A DNA stretch of 64,000 bases from Daphnia pulex (taxonomy: Eukaryota; Arthropoda; Branchiopoda; Diplostraca; Daphniidae): NCBI RefSeq assembly GCF_021134715.1, contig NC_060019.1:868001-932000 (forward strand), read 5' to 3'. The position numbers and the translations under genes were made by a program. The first letter of the stretch is position 1. Each line of letters begins with the position of its first letter. The notes below the pieces were generated by a model. That model was not told where the DNA came from. It did no database searches and saw nothing but the letters and a program-made list of their open reading frames with translations. This document shows, piece after piece, positions 22,848 to 34,300 of this stretch.

Positions 22848-24480
22848 GGTTTTGGGTCCAAAATGAACGTCGACACAAACATTTGGGGAAGGGAAGATAA
22901 TTTCATTCTTATTCATTAAGCGATGGGTATTTCTTTCCGAAAATTGAACTGAGGATGAAAATAGACCCATTGAATATACTAACCAATTTTCAAGTTTCTA
23001 ACTGTAAAAATAAAGACGCGGCCAGTAAAAAATCGATTTCGATTACCAGCAAATTTACAAAATGCAGGGTGGACTAGAAACGAGAGAAAATTCATTCGCT
23101 TCTAATTCGTTAACGGATTGGAATTTCTCAAAAATCTTTTCACAGGTAATATGTCCATTATGTTGCGCTGCACACAAATTCACGCGTCTATCTGCAAAAT
23201 TAAGGATAGGAGACTGAAAATCCGGTTTAATTTACCCCCACCCCCCTCTAAAATAAAATTCAAATTTGTTTGTCTTTTTTTAAATTACATAAAATCAAAA
23301 CTGAGACCCCTCACATCTGATTTATTTTTAGTAAATGTCATTTCGGTTTTTATTCGCAGAAAATGGACAGTTTCGCCATCTTTTCGTTCGGTGTAAAAAT
23401 GATGACAAAGAATAGCAACTGTTTAACCATGTCGTTTTGGTTAGTTAAAAGATCATTTTTAAAAACCTTAAACTTAATCATTTTGTTGTTTTTTTTTGTA
23501 AATTTAACTATTAAACGATTGCTAATGCATTCACGACACGGGCAAGTGCACACGTCGATCGACAATTCGCGACAGATGATACAGAAAAGTTCTTACCTGT
23601 TGTCAACGCTGTCTCCACTTGTTGACGTTCGTTTGGTCTTCAATCTGGTGTTGGCTCAGGTGACAGGATCAGGCATTCACGGTCTTTTGAGGGCTTTTAA
23701 TGGTGATGATGACTTCCTTTCATAATCGTCGATTGAAGCACTTTTGAGTATCTCTATTGTCAACTTGGACTGACAGTCTGGGACACTGACTGACCAACAG
23801 ATTATTGGGGAAGCGGTGATGCCAATTCATGAAGCTCGACTCTGCACAATCAATGTTTGAAAAATCTTAAAATAGTCTTTGGTAAATATGAATAACTGAT
23901 GTAAAAAATTCATTCCTATTATCTAATACTGCCCAGAAAAAAAATTAAGAATTAAAATTGAATAGAAAGAATCAATTTCTATAACACTCGATTTTTTGCA
24001 TTGATCCCCCCAAAAAATTTAGAAGAATTCCAACGTTCCTTTCTTACTTAAACTCGTCGCAAAAAATCGTCTCTACCTGGAAAATGTAACGAGTTGATTC
24101 AGTTGGGACGAAGTTAGGTGAATACTTTATCTTACCCGTTTGTTTAATTTTCCATAATTGCATGAGCCATGAATTCGTTTGCAGTTTCTAGTTGCCGAAT
24201 TTGAATTTGATTACGAGGCCAGCAGCCAGTCTGCAGACAGCGATTGTGCGCCGCAACGTGTGTCCTATATTTGGAATTTTTGACACTCAATTTAATAAGT
24301 CACAAATGGGCCTAAGTAAACAATAAGCTATAGTTAATGAATCCTGGTTAAAATAAAGAAAAAAGTACATAAATAAAATAATAAATAAATAAAAGAAAGT
24401 GAATTATATTGAGATAAGAGTATACCGAGACCTACTAACTGAAGAAAATGAGGATAAATCGTGCTACACATAGCCAACTC
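22848..24480. other. Spacer after the C1q gene
   Basis: 3' UTR side with AATAAA-like motifs near 23010, then AT-rich sequence. Open stretches at 23118-23396 and 23363-23725 have no domain. Near 24160-24240 lies a short IMP4-promoter-like remnant, and near 24235-24365 a block shared with 15220-15360. Confidence 0.35.
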
Positions 24481-24866
24481 CAGAGATGGCGTTGGGGATG
24501 GTTGGTTCAGAAAATCAAAAGGGTCCGATCCTGGCACGATCCTTGCATATCTAGAGTTTGCTTTGAGTGAGTTAGGTTCTCTTGACGTGACTTCTCCTGG
24601 TGTAACTTCATACTCTACAACCCGTATTGGGTGCAGTCACCAGTTTCGATTGCCGTAGTGCGGATTTGATTTGCCAAACTAAAAGGATAAGATTGCTGTA
24701 AATTTAGTAGTAGGGTTTAATTGAATAAATCAATAGGAATTCATGGTCTTCACTTCTACTTATTAAAGTAATGCTTATAATTACACAATCTTATTGTTAC
24801 CATGCTACGTAAAGGCACCCATCAGTATTTAATTAAATTTAAATTTGAAATGTTTCAGAGACAAAA
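24481..24866 (+). promoter_or_regulatory. Upstream module of short copy S2 (type S)
   Basis: Same block as at 15641-16056 (AGATGGCGTTGGGGATGGTT ... GGTTCTCTTGACGTGACTTC), ending in TGTTTCAG before the ATG. Confidence 0.5.
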
Positions 24867-25368
24867 ATGGATAATAAAACAGGACTGGCCATTTTAAGCG
24901 CCGTATTAAATGACATGCCATACCCAAATAAAATACTCACAACTGAAGAGGATAAATCGACTGGAATTGACGTCAAGGATCTGCACAAGATTTTGTTGAA
25001 AGGATGTTATTACCATCCGGAACGGGAAAACAAACCGGATACTCCTGCAAATGGTAATAAAACAGATATCGAAAATTGTACAGGTAAATCTATTGTCTTG
25101 TAAAAAAAAATTGCAATAAGAAACCAACTCATTTTTTTTTTCATTTGAAAGAAACTGCCAAAGAACTCGGTAACGAAAACGTCGAACTTGAAGATACAAG
25201 AAAGTCTATTAACATGAAAACCACTTCCATTAACTCTAAAACCCACGACGACGATCGCTGAATTAAAAGAAATTATATTATCGACCAAAGAAATTCCGCT
25301 AAACAGTCAACGCTTGATTTTCGCCATAAATTTACACAAAGATAGAAATGTCAATGACCAGAGCGCTT
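24867..25368 (+). pseudogene. Short copy S2: N-domain exon with decayed ubiquitin-like exon
   Basis: Exon 1, 24867-25053 (an alternative donor at about 25084), encodes an intact N-domain (MDNKTGLAILSAVLNDMPYP ... DVKDLHKILLKGCYYHPERE). The second exon (from ~25151) has lost the first ubiquitin strand by deletion and stops in the annotated frame. In another frame LTLKPTTTIAELKEIIL and NSQRLIFAINLHKD are still visible before a stop at QSA. No ART follows. Confidence 0.62.
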
Positions 25369-25942
25369 GAATACTCTACAATTGTAGAACAAATTTAGCA
25401 CATTAGTTAAAAGTCAAACAACTTAATCTTCGTACAGCAATGGCAAAAGAATTGCAGTTTACGGATAACTTTTCGGAGTTTTTGTTTGCTAGCTAGAGCC
25501 TTTTTAAAATCCATTTTAACCCCCTGCGTACAGAGATTTGAACACGTTGATAAATATTAATGCAGTCGTCGTACATAAGGACGCTGAATTTTCTTTTGTA
25601 TCGTGCAGCATCGAAAAATAGTTAAACAATTAAAAAAAGACTGATGTTTTTGTTTTTCAACTATCAATGATGGAGGACATCGGGTTTATCACGTTTCCTG
25701 TTGTTTATCCCGTTTCCTGGCCATTTCATAACCTGACCAACTAGATGATGTTTTTTTGCCTTTCAACTGTAAATGATAAGATATCGGGTTTACCACGTTT
25801 CCTACTGTTTATCAGCTGTTTATCACGTTTCCTGACCATTCCCTGCCAGCTGCTTATTTGCATCCTGGTAAAGATTGTCGTCCTTTGAAGATTTATTTAG
25901 ACCAAGCTCTCAGGCCCGCGTTTCAGTCTGACCGTGGTTGGA
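25369..25942. other. Spacer with a short direct repeat
   Basis: At 25670-25850 a segment with CAACTATCAATGAT..GACATCGGGTTTATCACGTTTCCT and GTTTATC.CGTTTCCTG repeats two to four times imperfectly. The end overlaps the promoter block of copy 4. Confidence 0.45.
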
Positions 25943-25971
25943 TATAAGACGACGTCACCCCTTACCATCAG
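25943..25971 (+). promoter_or_regulatory. TATA box and initiator of copy 4
   Basis: TATAAG at 25943-25948 and TCAG with A at 25970, 27 nt apart, in the conserved block TATAAGACGACGTCACCCCT. Confidence 0.65.
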
Positions 25972-26088
25972 AACGCAAGCGAGCGATCAAGAATCAACAA
26001 GCAAGTTTTTACTTTCCAATCCTTATAGACTCACGTAGTTAAAATTTACCAAATTCATTTTTTGAACAACACTGCAAATAGTTTTAGA

Positions 26089-26911
26089 ATGAATAATCAA
26101 ATCGGATTGACCATTTTGAGTTCGGTACTCGACAATATGTCGTACCAAACCAAAATATTGTCACCCGGTCAAGACGACTCGAATGGCATAGACGTCAGAG
26201 AACTCCACAAATTGTTGATGAAAGGATGCTACTTAACAGGCCAGGATGATGACATAACCAACTTTCTGGGTAATGCAATTAAGCTAATACATATCATTTA
26301 CTTAACGAAAAAAAAAAGTAAAATAATTTGTTATTCGGATAGATAATAATCTTGGTACAGGAGCAATACCAAGTGGAGGAGAAATTTTAATACCACCTTC
26401 ATTGTTGGACGAACCATATAATTACGATTTCACGAACATTTCTGATAAAGGAGTAGAGTTTTTTAGAGGAGGGTCGATTTATACACGCCCCTGCGGATGG
26501 CAACGCTACGCATTAAAAGTCAAAGGCAAGTATCCGGACGACATTTGGCTAGAAGGGAAAACACCTCGGGTTGACCAATACTCGTCTGCTGAAGACGAAT
26601 GGGCAGTGTCCTACCACGGAACATCTTACCACAACGGTCTCTCAATCGCAGAGGAAGGATATAAATTGAGTAAAGGAGAGCGTTTCTTGTACGGCAAAGG
26701 TATTTACTCGACCCCCGATATCGGGGTGGCATCCCTATATGCTGCTGAAGCCAACGTAGATGGAAAAACCTATAAAGTTGTCATGCAAAATCGAGTCAAC
26801 CCAAAAACTGTCAAAAAAATTGCCATAACTGTAACTGGTGTGGGGGAATATTGGATCTCGCCCGCCGACGAAGATATTCTCCCATATGGCTTCTGCGTTA
26901 AAGAAATTTGA
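26089..26911 (+). CDS. N-domain + PARP-like ART without ubiquitin (copy 4)
   Basis: Exons 26089-26269 and 26343-26911 (phase 1; a second in-frame acceptor at 26360 also fits), 249 aa. N-domain: [20 protein letters not shown] ... [17 protein letters not shown]. The ubiquitin exon is absent. [91 protein letters not shown], ending CVKEI. The stretch from the codons after YHGTS to LYA is identical at DNA level to copy 3 for roughly 120 bp, a gene-conversion signature. Motif-complete, so probably active as an ADP-ribosyltransferase (inference). Confidence 0.85.
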
Positions 26912-27519
26912 TTTCTGTTTGCATCTTCAAACATTGGAGCCAATAAAAATTCTTTAAAAAGAACCAATGAACGTGCAATAATTTTATTTGGGCTGCAGCG
27001 ACAACGAATCGCCGTTTAATAGCACACCTTTCGGCGCCTATGTCATCAAAATTAATAGCGGGTTAAAGGGCAACGTTACAAAAAAATCAAATATACTGCT
27101 GTAAGATTAATAACAATAAGCAGCTCTGAGTTGCTACGCATGCGAACAAAGAACTTCCATTGAATAACACAAATCTTATTTTTATAATCAGATTAAATGT
27201 ATGAATAAGTACATTAGTTCGGGTATAAATAAATATCTATGACGTTTCTTCGAGCAGCAAACAGGCATATAAGTGCACCGATTGATTATTTGTACAAGCC
27301 ATTCATCTGTCACGACATAAGACGCACTAAAAGCTCAATCTAATCATTTTCACGATGGCCTTATTAACTTTTTAAATAGCTTAAAAAAAAAACTAAAAAC
27401 GTTTACGTAAACGTATATCCGTACCAACCCCATAACGCGGAGAGGCCGACATGTTCGTGTTCACGTAAATAAATGAAACGCTACACGAAGGTCAGAATTT
27501 AGAAATAAATGTGAGACTT
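26912..27519. other. 3' flank module of a full copy
   Basis: Contains the block AACCAATGAACGTGCAATAATTTTATTTGGGCTGCAG that recurs after other full copies (52465, 54615, and in part 45297, 48425). No coding sequence seen. Confidence 0.4.
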
Positions 27520-27725
27520 ACTTTTTTAAAAGACAACCAAATGTCAAAGAACTGGATGATGGATCCATACAGCGATTTTGGTCATGCCTTGGTAATAGTC
27601 TAGCGGATAGGATCCACTTTGGCAAACACTTGGAAGCCGGCATTGCTGAAAAGAAGCTGATCCTGCGAAACGCTCCGTTCTTTCTTCCTTTCACAACAGT
27701 TTGTGAACCTGGAAAAGAAAACACA
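27520..27725 (-). repeat. Dispersed ~200-bp module M (copy 1)
   Basis: A recurring block: AGACAACCA-ATGTCAAAGA ... GGATCCACTTTGG.AAACACTTGGAAGCCG ... GCTGATCCTGC.AAACGCTCCGTTCTTTC ... CTTTCACAACAGTTG. On the minus strand it lies between an acceptor-like TTCCAG and a donor-like GTAAGT, as an internal exon would, but frames differ and carry stops between copies. Other copies: ~29380-29610, 29690-29830, 33230-33450, 35260-35450, 35500-35720, 39400-39630, 42350-42570, 42640-42860, 45720-45920, 49040-49270, 55180-55410. Origin unknown; a fossil exon of a co-duplicated minus-strand gene is possible. Confidence 0.6.
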
Positions 27726-28018
27726 TTTTGATATCATAAACGCGGTCACTTTTTGAATGAGCACATCTCAGATTGACAAAATAAGAAACGAAGAGACTAT
27801 AGACCTACGTTTAGCCTCTATCAAAAATGTGCAAAAATGTTTCTTTCATATTTTCGATTTCGTCGGACAAAATCGTGTCAACTAAAAAATGTGACGAAGA
27901 TACTCAAGATAGGTGAATATTTAATCTCACTCAGTGATTATGACGATATTAGTTCACACGGCATTTGAGGATGTTGATTATTTTAAGATTTTAACACTAT
28001 GAGAAGTTGAAACCAATT
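27726..28018. other. Spacer with an ART 3' fragment
   Basis: Near 27860-27975 a decayed ART C-terminus is visible (CAAAATCGTGTCAACT ... GGTGAATATTTAATCTCACT ... CACACGGCATTTGAGGATGTTGA). A sister fragment lies at 40765-40885. Confidence 0.6.
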
Positions 28019-28336
28019 TCAAATCGAGATTGATTTCCACACAACGTCGCTTCTACTTTGGTATCCAGTATCACTGCTAGAGGGCTCAGTATGACCGAAG
28101 TTGAAAATCTGTGGCCTGAACATCTCTGCTGTGCCTGGATGAATTTCTTTTGCTGTTTCGTCGCAAGTTCTTGTCGAGATGACCCGTTTCCGTAGTACGT
28201 AGTCATTCGCCAAACGAAAAGGTCGGTGCAATTCATTCTTACTAAGTACTGTTAAGTCGGATCGCTCCATTTATAAGGTAAAAGTTTTTAATGAAGATTT
28301 TTTCAATAGGGATAAACCTACGGATCAGGTACAAAA
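28019..28336. repeat. Upstream module of short copy S3 (type U, shared by three copies)
   Basis: A block that also precedes the short copies at 34478 and 41333. On the minus strand it has an open frame with RTCDETAKEIHP and FNFGHTEPSSSDTGYQS, matched at 34 kb by RTCYEAAREIYP and FTFGHTAEPSGSDTGYQS. At 34 kb that frame runs into the tail seen in the truncated topors gene at 56 kb. On the plus strand it is the 5' region, ending TACGGATCAGGTACAAAAATGG. Confidence 0.55.
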
Positions 28337-28818
28337 ATGGATAATGAAACAGGACTGGCCATTTTAAGTGCCGTATTAAATGGCATGTCGTGCCCAAACC
28401 GAATACTCACCAGTGAAGAAGATAATTCAACTGGAATTGGCGTCAAGGATCTGCACAAGATTTTGTTGAAAGGATGCCGTTACCCTCCGGAACTGGAAAA
28501 CAAACCGGATACTCCTATGGCAGGTAACACAAATAATTTAGTATCCTGTAAAAAGTCAAATAATAAATATGATAACTACAACTGCTAGCGACAGAGAGCA
28601 AATCAAATACAAAACATAGCCTAATTTATTTATTTTTTTCTGCAGAAAATTCTGTAAGCATTGACGTTTTCGTGGAAACGATGGCCGGAGAACCGTTTCC
28701 CTTGACTATTAAACCCACTACGACAATCAATGAATTAAAAAGGATTATATTACCGTCAAAAGAAATTTCGCCACAAACCCAACGCTTGATTTTGGCTATC
28801 CATTTAGACGATGATTAA
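28337..28818 (+). CDS. Short copy S3: N-domain plus truncated ubiquitin-like domain, open reading frame
   Basis: Exons 28337-28523 and 28646-28818 (phase 1, GT-AG), 119 aa, the only short copy with an uninterrupted frame through both exons. N-domain: MDNETGLAILSAVLNGMSCP ... GVKDLHKILLKGCRYPPELE. Ubiquitin-like: ENSVSIDVFVETMAGEPFPL, TIKPTTTINELKRIILPSKE, TQRLILAIHLDDD then stop. It lacks the last third of the ubiquitin fold, including the LRGG tail, and has no ART. Could encode a small decoy or regulatory protein, or be a recent relic. Confidence 0.6.
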
Positions 28819-29949
28819 AATTTAAAAGAGGGGAGCACTTGAATAGTCTTGATCTATACAAGTGTATAGCACACACAAAAACCAAAGATACTCTACGTCG
28901 CCTTACAGAACTTTTGTTACAATTTTTAAGTTATCGTTTACACCACATGCATTTTACGTTGACGACAGAACGTTTTTCGTTTTTTTCCTGTTTTTCTCTG
29001 TTGTTTTTTTTTCTTTGTTTGTTTTTGTTTTGCTCCACAATGAAAACTTTCATGCTGCATCTGTCTGCGCATATAAAACAACCTTTTTAAAATATCTTTT
29101 AAAATCGTTTGGCGATTTTTCAGGATAACACTGCAGCGCGATATTTTCAACTCGAGTGTTTGTTTTTACTAAATCATGTTCGTGACGCTTCACCTTTGAC
29201 CAATGGGAACTTCTTTAAAAAAAACGAAGTATTTTCTTTGTACCCCACTCTTCCTTTGCAAAATAAACTCGTTTGATTATTTCATATAACGATGATTATC
29301 TCTTCCGCTCTAAAGAAAGATTTTCATCCGCAGTTGTGAACGACATCATTCGTGTTTACATGAACTATACTGAAGCAACCGAAAGTCGAGAGCTGAAAAG
29401 GAAATTAATGCGAGACTTACTGTTAAGAGACCAACCAGATGTTAATGAAGTGGGCGGTATATCCATGCTGTGACTTTAGTCATCCCTTGGTAACGAACAG
29501 GAATCACATTGGAAAACACTTGGAAGCCGCTGGAAGCCGACCTTGTTGATAAGAGGCTGCTGCGAAACAAATTCTGTGTCTTTCTTCTTTCACAACATTT
29601 AAGGAACCTAATAGGAAAGAAAATAATTTGTGACTATAAATAACTATATTGCGACCAGTGTGTCAGTTAGACGATACGAAAGAAGGGCAAGATTTAGAAA
29701 TCAATGCGAAACTTACATTTGCGATGATCAGATCCAAGAGGAATTCACCTCGGTCCAACATTCCGACCATCAGCGATGCTCGTCACGGACAGGATCCACT
29801 GGATCCACTTTGAAACTTGAAAGCTGGACTTGGCGATGAAAGGTGGATAAGTGAGCTAGTTGATGAATCTAGTAGTAAACACAAGTTTATTTATTATCGC
29901 GAAACGCTAAACCAGAAGTCCGGAGCAATCACGCTACGCATGGCAAGCT
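28819..29949. repeat. 3' part of duplicon U with two module-M copies
   Basis: 28840-29150 is nearly identical to 41815-42105. 29270-29610 and 29690-29830 carry module M; equivalents lie at 35130-35450/35500-35720 and 42250-42570/42640-42860. Open stretches here are frames of the repeat. Confidence 0.6.
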
Positions 29950-30411
29950 CCAAAGATGGCGTTGAGGATTGTTGGTTCAGACATAATTAAAAATTTCATA
30001 GACAGCAACAGATTAAAAAAGCAAGGACGGTAGGGGAAGATGGACACGTGCCACACACAGGGCCGGGCGCGGCCTCCATGCATCGGGAAAGTCACAATCT
30101 TCGCATTCAGAGTTTGCCATCAGCGAGTCAGGTTCTCTTGGAGTGACTTCTCCTCGGTTACTTTACGCCTTTAGCCAGAATTCCGGTGCAACCAGTTACC
30201 CTTTACCGTAATGCGAAATTTGATTTGGCAAACTAAGAGGATGTGCAGTTGCTGTAAATTTAGTATTGCACATAATAACAGTATAAAACCAATAGAAAGT
30301 AATAGTCTTCATAGAATAAGTACAGACTGTGTAACAGCCTCATTGCTACAAACGGTACACGTTTTTAATAAATATCTAAATTTTAATGTTATATATATTT
30401 CAGGTACAAAA
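29950..30411 (+). promoter_or_regulatory. Upstream module of short copy S4 (type S)
   Basis: GATGGCGTTGAGGATTGTTGGTT ... GGGAAGATGG.CACGTGCC ... GGTTCTCTTGGAGTGACTTC; acceptor ATTTCAG 9 nt before the ATG. A near copy is at 35820-36260. Confidence 0.5.
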
Positions 30412-30975
30412 ATGGATAATGAGACAGGACTGGCTATTTTAAATACCGCGTTAAATGGTATGTCGTACCCAAACCGAATACTTACAACTAAAGGAGATAA
30501 ATCGACTGGAATTGACGTCAAGGATCTGCACAAGATTTTGTTGACAGGATGCTATTACCCTCCGGAACTGCAAAATAATAGCAAACAGATTCAGATTCGG
30601 ATACAGACAGAAAACAATACAACTAATTCTACTAGAAATGGTAAAGAAATAGATAATCCTACAGCAGGTAACGACTATAGGCCTAATCTATTGTCCCGTA
30701 AAAATTGAAATAAGAAACCAACACTTTGTTTTCGTTTAGCAATTGCCAATGGCAATCAACTCAACCATTAAAACTACAAACTTGAAAATGTAGAAAAGTA
30801 CGTAAAATTCTTAGAAACTTAGTACAGAAAACCATTTTCCTCATCTGTAAACTACAACGTCGACGATCATCACCTAATTAAAGACGCTAAATTATCCGCA
30901 TAGAAGAAATTCCGCCGAACAGTCAACGCGCTGGAATTTTGCCAGAATAAATCTACGAAGAACAGAGCGCTTGAA
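30412..30975 (+). pseudogene. Short copy S4: N-domain exon with decayed ubiquitin-like exon
   Basis: Exon 1, 30412-30667, encodes the N-domain (MDNETGLAILNTALNGMSYP ... DVKDLHKILLTGCYYPPELQ) followed by an Asn/Thr/Gln-rich extension (ENNTTNSTRNGKEIDNP). Downstream 30740-30975 keeps scattered ubiquitin-like pieces and AACAGAGCGCTTGAA, but frames are broken. Confidence 0.6.
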
Positions 30976-31795
30976 TAAATACTATTTTATCGCCCCACCC
31001 TAGAAAGCCCGGCATTTTATATTTGTAACGCCTATGCGGGAAGCAGTTCCAAGGTAACTGGTGATTTCAAAAAATAGACGTTCGGCAGTTGCAAAGCAGA
31101 GTCACATTTGCTATAGCTAATACCTATAAAATCTCAGGATACTTTTAAATTTAATGATTTCAGGCTTAAAAGCAATTGTATACTCGTGTCGACCATGCAT
31201 CTGATTTGTTTAATAGAAAGTAAGGAGTCATGGAAAACAAGTTTACGGGACCATTAGCATATACATTTAGTGCATAGGCGTCAGAAACTCATAACACTGC
31301 AATGCTAGAACAAAATAGACTAACGAGTTGTAAAAAGCATATCTACAAAGACCATACCGTCAACCATTAAAGACTTAATCCTCTTAAACAGATATCTTCA
31401 TAAAACTTGTGGATTTTGAAATTGGAATTCCAATAAGATAAAAAGAAAAGGTCACAAACATCATTTAAAAAAGATAAGGTAAACTTGGACTATAAACAAC
31501 GCCGAGATAAAAAAATGGCGATGTACAAAAGACTTGGCTTTCTGTTCAAAAGTCAAAACGAAAATCGAAATTGGTATACAGGCGATTACTGGATCTCAGC
31601 ACCCAGGTGAAAAAGATAAATTGGTGCCTGTACAACGCCTTCAAATCAAACTAGATAAAATGAAATACGTGTATATGACGCATGAAGCACAGCTATCAGC
31701 TGCTTGTCTGTGTTCAGGTAAAGAGTGTCGCCCTGCTCTGGGAATTTATTTCGACGAAGGTTTTAAACCTGCTTTTCAGAGTGACCGCGGCCGAG
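30976..31795. other. Spacer and promoter-proximal block of copy 5
   Basis: 30995-31200 is shared with 36310-36510. 31680-31795 (CAGCTGCTTGTCTGTGTTCA, GGTAAAGAGTGTCGCCCTGC ... TTTTAAACCTGCTTTTCAGA) is conserved upstream of copies 6 and 9, and more loosely upstream of the others, and is likely the proximal promoter. Confidence 0.5.
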
Positions 31796-31821
31796 TACAA
31801 GACGACACTTCTTACCGTCAG
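31796..31821 (+). promoter_or_regulatory. TACAAG (TATA variant) and initiator of copy 5
   Basis: TACAAG at 31796 replaces the TATAAG of other copies; TCAG has its A at 31820. A 5' UTR donor AACCA|GTACGT-like site follows near 31860. Confidence 0.5.
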
Positions 31822-31933
31822 GATGCAGAGAAACGAGCGTGCGATTTACAATCAACCAGTACGTTTTAACTTAGCCTTACTTTCCAATTCAACGATACTT
31901 GAATACTTCTTTAAATAGTTTCTTCAGTCCAAC

Positions 31934-32749
31934 ATGATGGACGACCCAACCGGGTTGGACTTTTTGAGTTCGGTACTCGACCAAATGTCGTACCCAAACC
32001 AAATAGTGTCAAGCGGCGGTCGAAACATATCAGACGCCACTGATGTCCGCGATCTCCACAAATATTTAATGGGAGGATGCTACAAAACAGACCAGGATGC
32101 TTTGACAACATTTCCAGCGGGCCTACTCAGCAATGGAACGGGATCATCATCTTTTAGCCTCGTTTTACCACCTTCATTGCTGGATGAGGATTTTCACTAC
32201 GATTTCACGAATACTTCTGATAGCGGCGTAGACTTTTCTAGAGGTGGATCCAACTACATCCGCCCGTGTGGATGGAAACGCTACGCATTAAAAGTCAAAG
32301 GCAAGTACCCGGACGACATTTGGCTAAAAGGGAAATATCGCCGGGCTGACGAATACTCGTCAGCCGAAGGAGAATGGGCAGTGTCCTACCACGGAACATC
32401 TTACCACAACGGACTTTCAATCGCTAGCGAAGGATTTAAATTGAATAAAGGAGAGCGTTTCTTGCACGGCAAAGGTATTTACTCGACCCCCGATATCGAG
32501 GTCGCATCCCTTTATGCTATGACAGTAAACGTAAATGGAAAAACCTATAAATTCGTCTTGCAAAATCGTGTCAACCCAGACCCAGTAAAATTGGAAAAAG
32601 TTCCCAAAACTGAAACTGGTGTGGGTGAATATTGGATTTCGTCCACTGATGACGATATTCGCCCTTACGGATTTTGTGTTCGAGAAATTATCAGCAACTC
32701 CTCTGCTCCGGCTCCGGCTCCCCCCTCTTCAGATTGTGTTTTACTGTAA
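31934..32749 (+). CDS. Intronless N-domain + ART with C-terminal CaaX box CVLL (copy 5)
   Basis: Single exon, 271 aa. N-domain: DDPTGLDFLSSVLDQMSYPN, then QIVSSGGRNISDATDVRDL and HKYLMGGCYK, where ubiquitin-bearing copies have SPGQDDS and LLMKGCY. A short Ser/Gly/Pro linker replaces the ubiquitin domain. [93 protein letters not shown]. The tail is Ala/Pro-rich (SSAPAPAPPSSD) and ends Cys-Val-Leu-Leu-stop, a CaaX box of the geranylgeranylated type, so the enzyme is likely membrane-bound after prenylation. AATAAA at about 32785. Confidence 0.87.
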   Translation: MMDDPTGLDFLSSVLDQMSYPNQIVSSGGRNISDATDVRDLHKYLMGGCYKTDQDALTTFPAGLLSNGTGSSSFSLVLPPSLLDEDFHYDFTNTSDSGVDFSRGGSNYIRPCGWKRYALKVKGKYPDDIWLKGKYRRADEYSSAEGEWAVSYHGTSYHNGLSIASEGFKLNKGERFLHGKGIYSTPDIEVASLYAMTVNVNGKTYKFVLQNRVNPDPVKLEKVPKTETGVGEYWISSTDDDIRPYGFCVREIISNSSAPAPAPPSSDCVLL

Positions 32750-33229
32750 TAAACGAATGATGCCATTCTTTACTAAAAGATAAAATAAACGACACCCATA
32801 TCTGCACCATAAATGTGAAGTTGCCGCGCTACGGCTGGTCCCCCATGGTTTGAGTTTTAAGCAGTGAGATAGTATCACCTTAAAAGATAGTTGTAGATAC
32901 TTGGTAGATTGTTGTTACAGTTACTATCTCTCTGGTTGTTAGACATGTAAGTGAAGGAAATCTGTAAGTTTTACGGGAAAATTGAAAAACAATGACCGAC
33001 AGCGAGGCCTATTACACACAGGACGTTTTTCAAAAATAAAAAGAGTTAACCGCTTTGTTGGTGTAACTTGGGTCGCTACTGTCGTTGTGCAAAAACTCGG
33101 TGAAACTCAGAAGAAGAATACAATTATACAACCATATGTATAATTGTAATAAATCTAGAAATGCCATGTTGGACAGCATGCAAGTATCAATATCGAAAAA
33201 TCTAAAAATGTTGTCTTGCTGCTGTACGA
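32750..33229. other. 3' flank of copy 5
   Basis: Block GCCGCGCTACGGCTGGTCCCC ... ATCTCTCTGGTT shared with 38765-38900 and 47870-47960. No gene seen. Confidence 0.4.
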
Positions 33230-33450
33230 CGGTCAGGATATAATAAATAAATGCGAGGCTTACTTTGAAGACAACCAAATGTCAAAGATGTGGGCGGTCA
33301 TGTAGCGAAATTACCCGTTAACCCTTGTTAACGGTCTAGTGGACAGGATCCACTTTGGCAAACACTTGGAAGCCGGCATTGCTGAAAAGCAGCTGATCCT
33401 GCAAAACGCTCCGTTCTTTCTACCTTTCACAACAGTTGAGGAATCTAGAA
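33230..33450 (-). repeat. Module M copy at 33 kb
   Basis: Matches the module at 27520-27725 (GGATCCACTTTGGCAAACAC, CTTGGAAGCCGGCATTGCTG). Confidence 0.6.
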
Positions 33451-34020
33451 GAGAAAAATATTTTGACATACCATAATTTACATCTCTTGACTGTCTCTTT
33501 GACTCGCAAATTTTAAGTACAACAATGTTGTAATTGAATTTTTAAATTTTACTTTTTGTCAATGTTGAGTTGCGTCGTTGTGGAGAGATGGTCTTCATTT
33601 GATTTGCGAAAATAACCACTTGACCAGAATTAAGATGTAGAGACAGCTCAGCCAAGGGAAGGCAATGTCACCTTCTCACTCCTCATATTTTAGAATCCCA
33701 ATTTGTCAGTCAACATACATGAATAACTAAGAACAGAATATGCGAATGGAAGCGAACAATAAATATTAAAGGTAAAGTACGAAGCTATACCGAGCGCTGC
33801 TTATAACCGTGGTACCCTGTCCAGCTATTGGAAATAATTTAAGAAAGGTTATGTAATTTAGACAGTAGAAAACTAATTAGGAATGGATTTTTTGTTCATC
33901 GATATCACCAGGAAGATGTTCGAAAATTGATCCATTAAAAAAGAGATTTTGTTAGTTTGACATATGACGAGAAACTATAGAGTATTATCTATGATGATTA
34001 CAGTAATAAAAGGCAACGAG
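33451..34020. other. Region matching the 3' flank of the truncated topors genes
   Basis: 33530-34020 aligns with 45960-46490 and 55480-56010, for example GTTATGTAATTTAGACA.TAGAAAACTAA and GCAACGAGTAAATCTGTTACA. It is the flank of a third, mostly lost, topors paralogue. Confidence 0.6.
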
Positions 34021-34300
34021 TAAATCTGTTACATCAAACTGCAACATGAAGGGGTTACAGATTCGTCCTCACCATTTGAATCACCACGGCTACTTTGATA
34101 TCCCGTATCACTACCAGAGGGCTCAGCAGTATGACCGAAGGTGAAAACCTGCAGCCTGGAGTCCCTGGACATCTCTGAGTCTGGATAAATTTCTCTGGCT
34201 GCTTCGTAGCAAGTTCTTTTCGAGATGATCCGTTTTTCCGTAGTACACGGATTCAATTTATTCGCCAAACGAAAAGGTTGGTGTCCAACTAGTTTGCCAG
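34021..34300 (-). pseudogene. 3' remnant of a third truncated topors-like gene fused to duplicon U
   Basis: On the minus strand an open stretch reads ARE IYPDSEMSRDSRLQV, FTFGHTAEPSGSDTGYQSSR then GDSNGEDESVTPSCCSLM-stop. The last 18 residues match the C-terminus of the topors-like gene at 56 kb (DSNGEDDSVTP..CCSLM). The RING part is absent and the upstream part is the type-U module, so this is a recombination product. Confidence 0.55.

Noticed and set aside
23118-23725. Plus-strand frames after the C1q gene
   Set aside because: AT-rich, no domain, no conservation with any other part of the window.
31534-31918. Open frames upstream of copy 5
   Set aside because: They lie in the conserved promoter/5' UTR block; equivalent frames are broken in copies 6 and 9.
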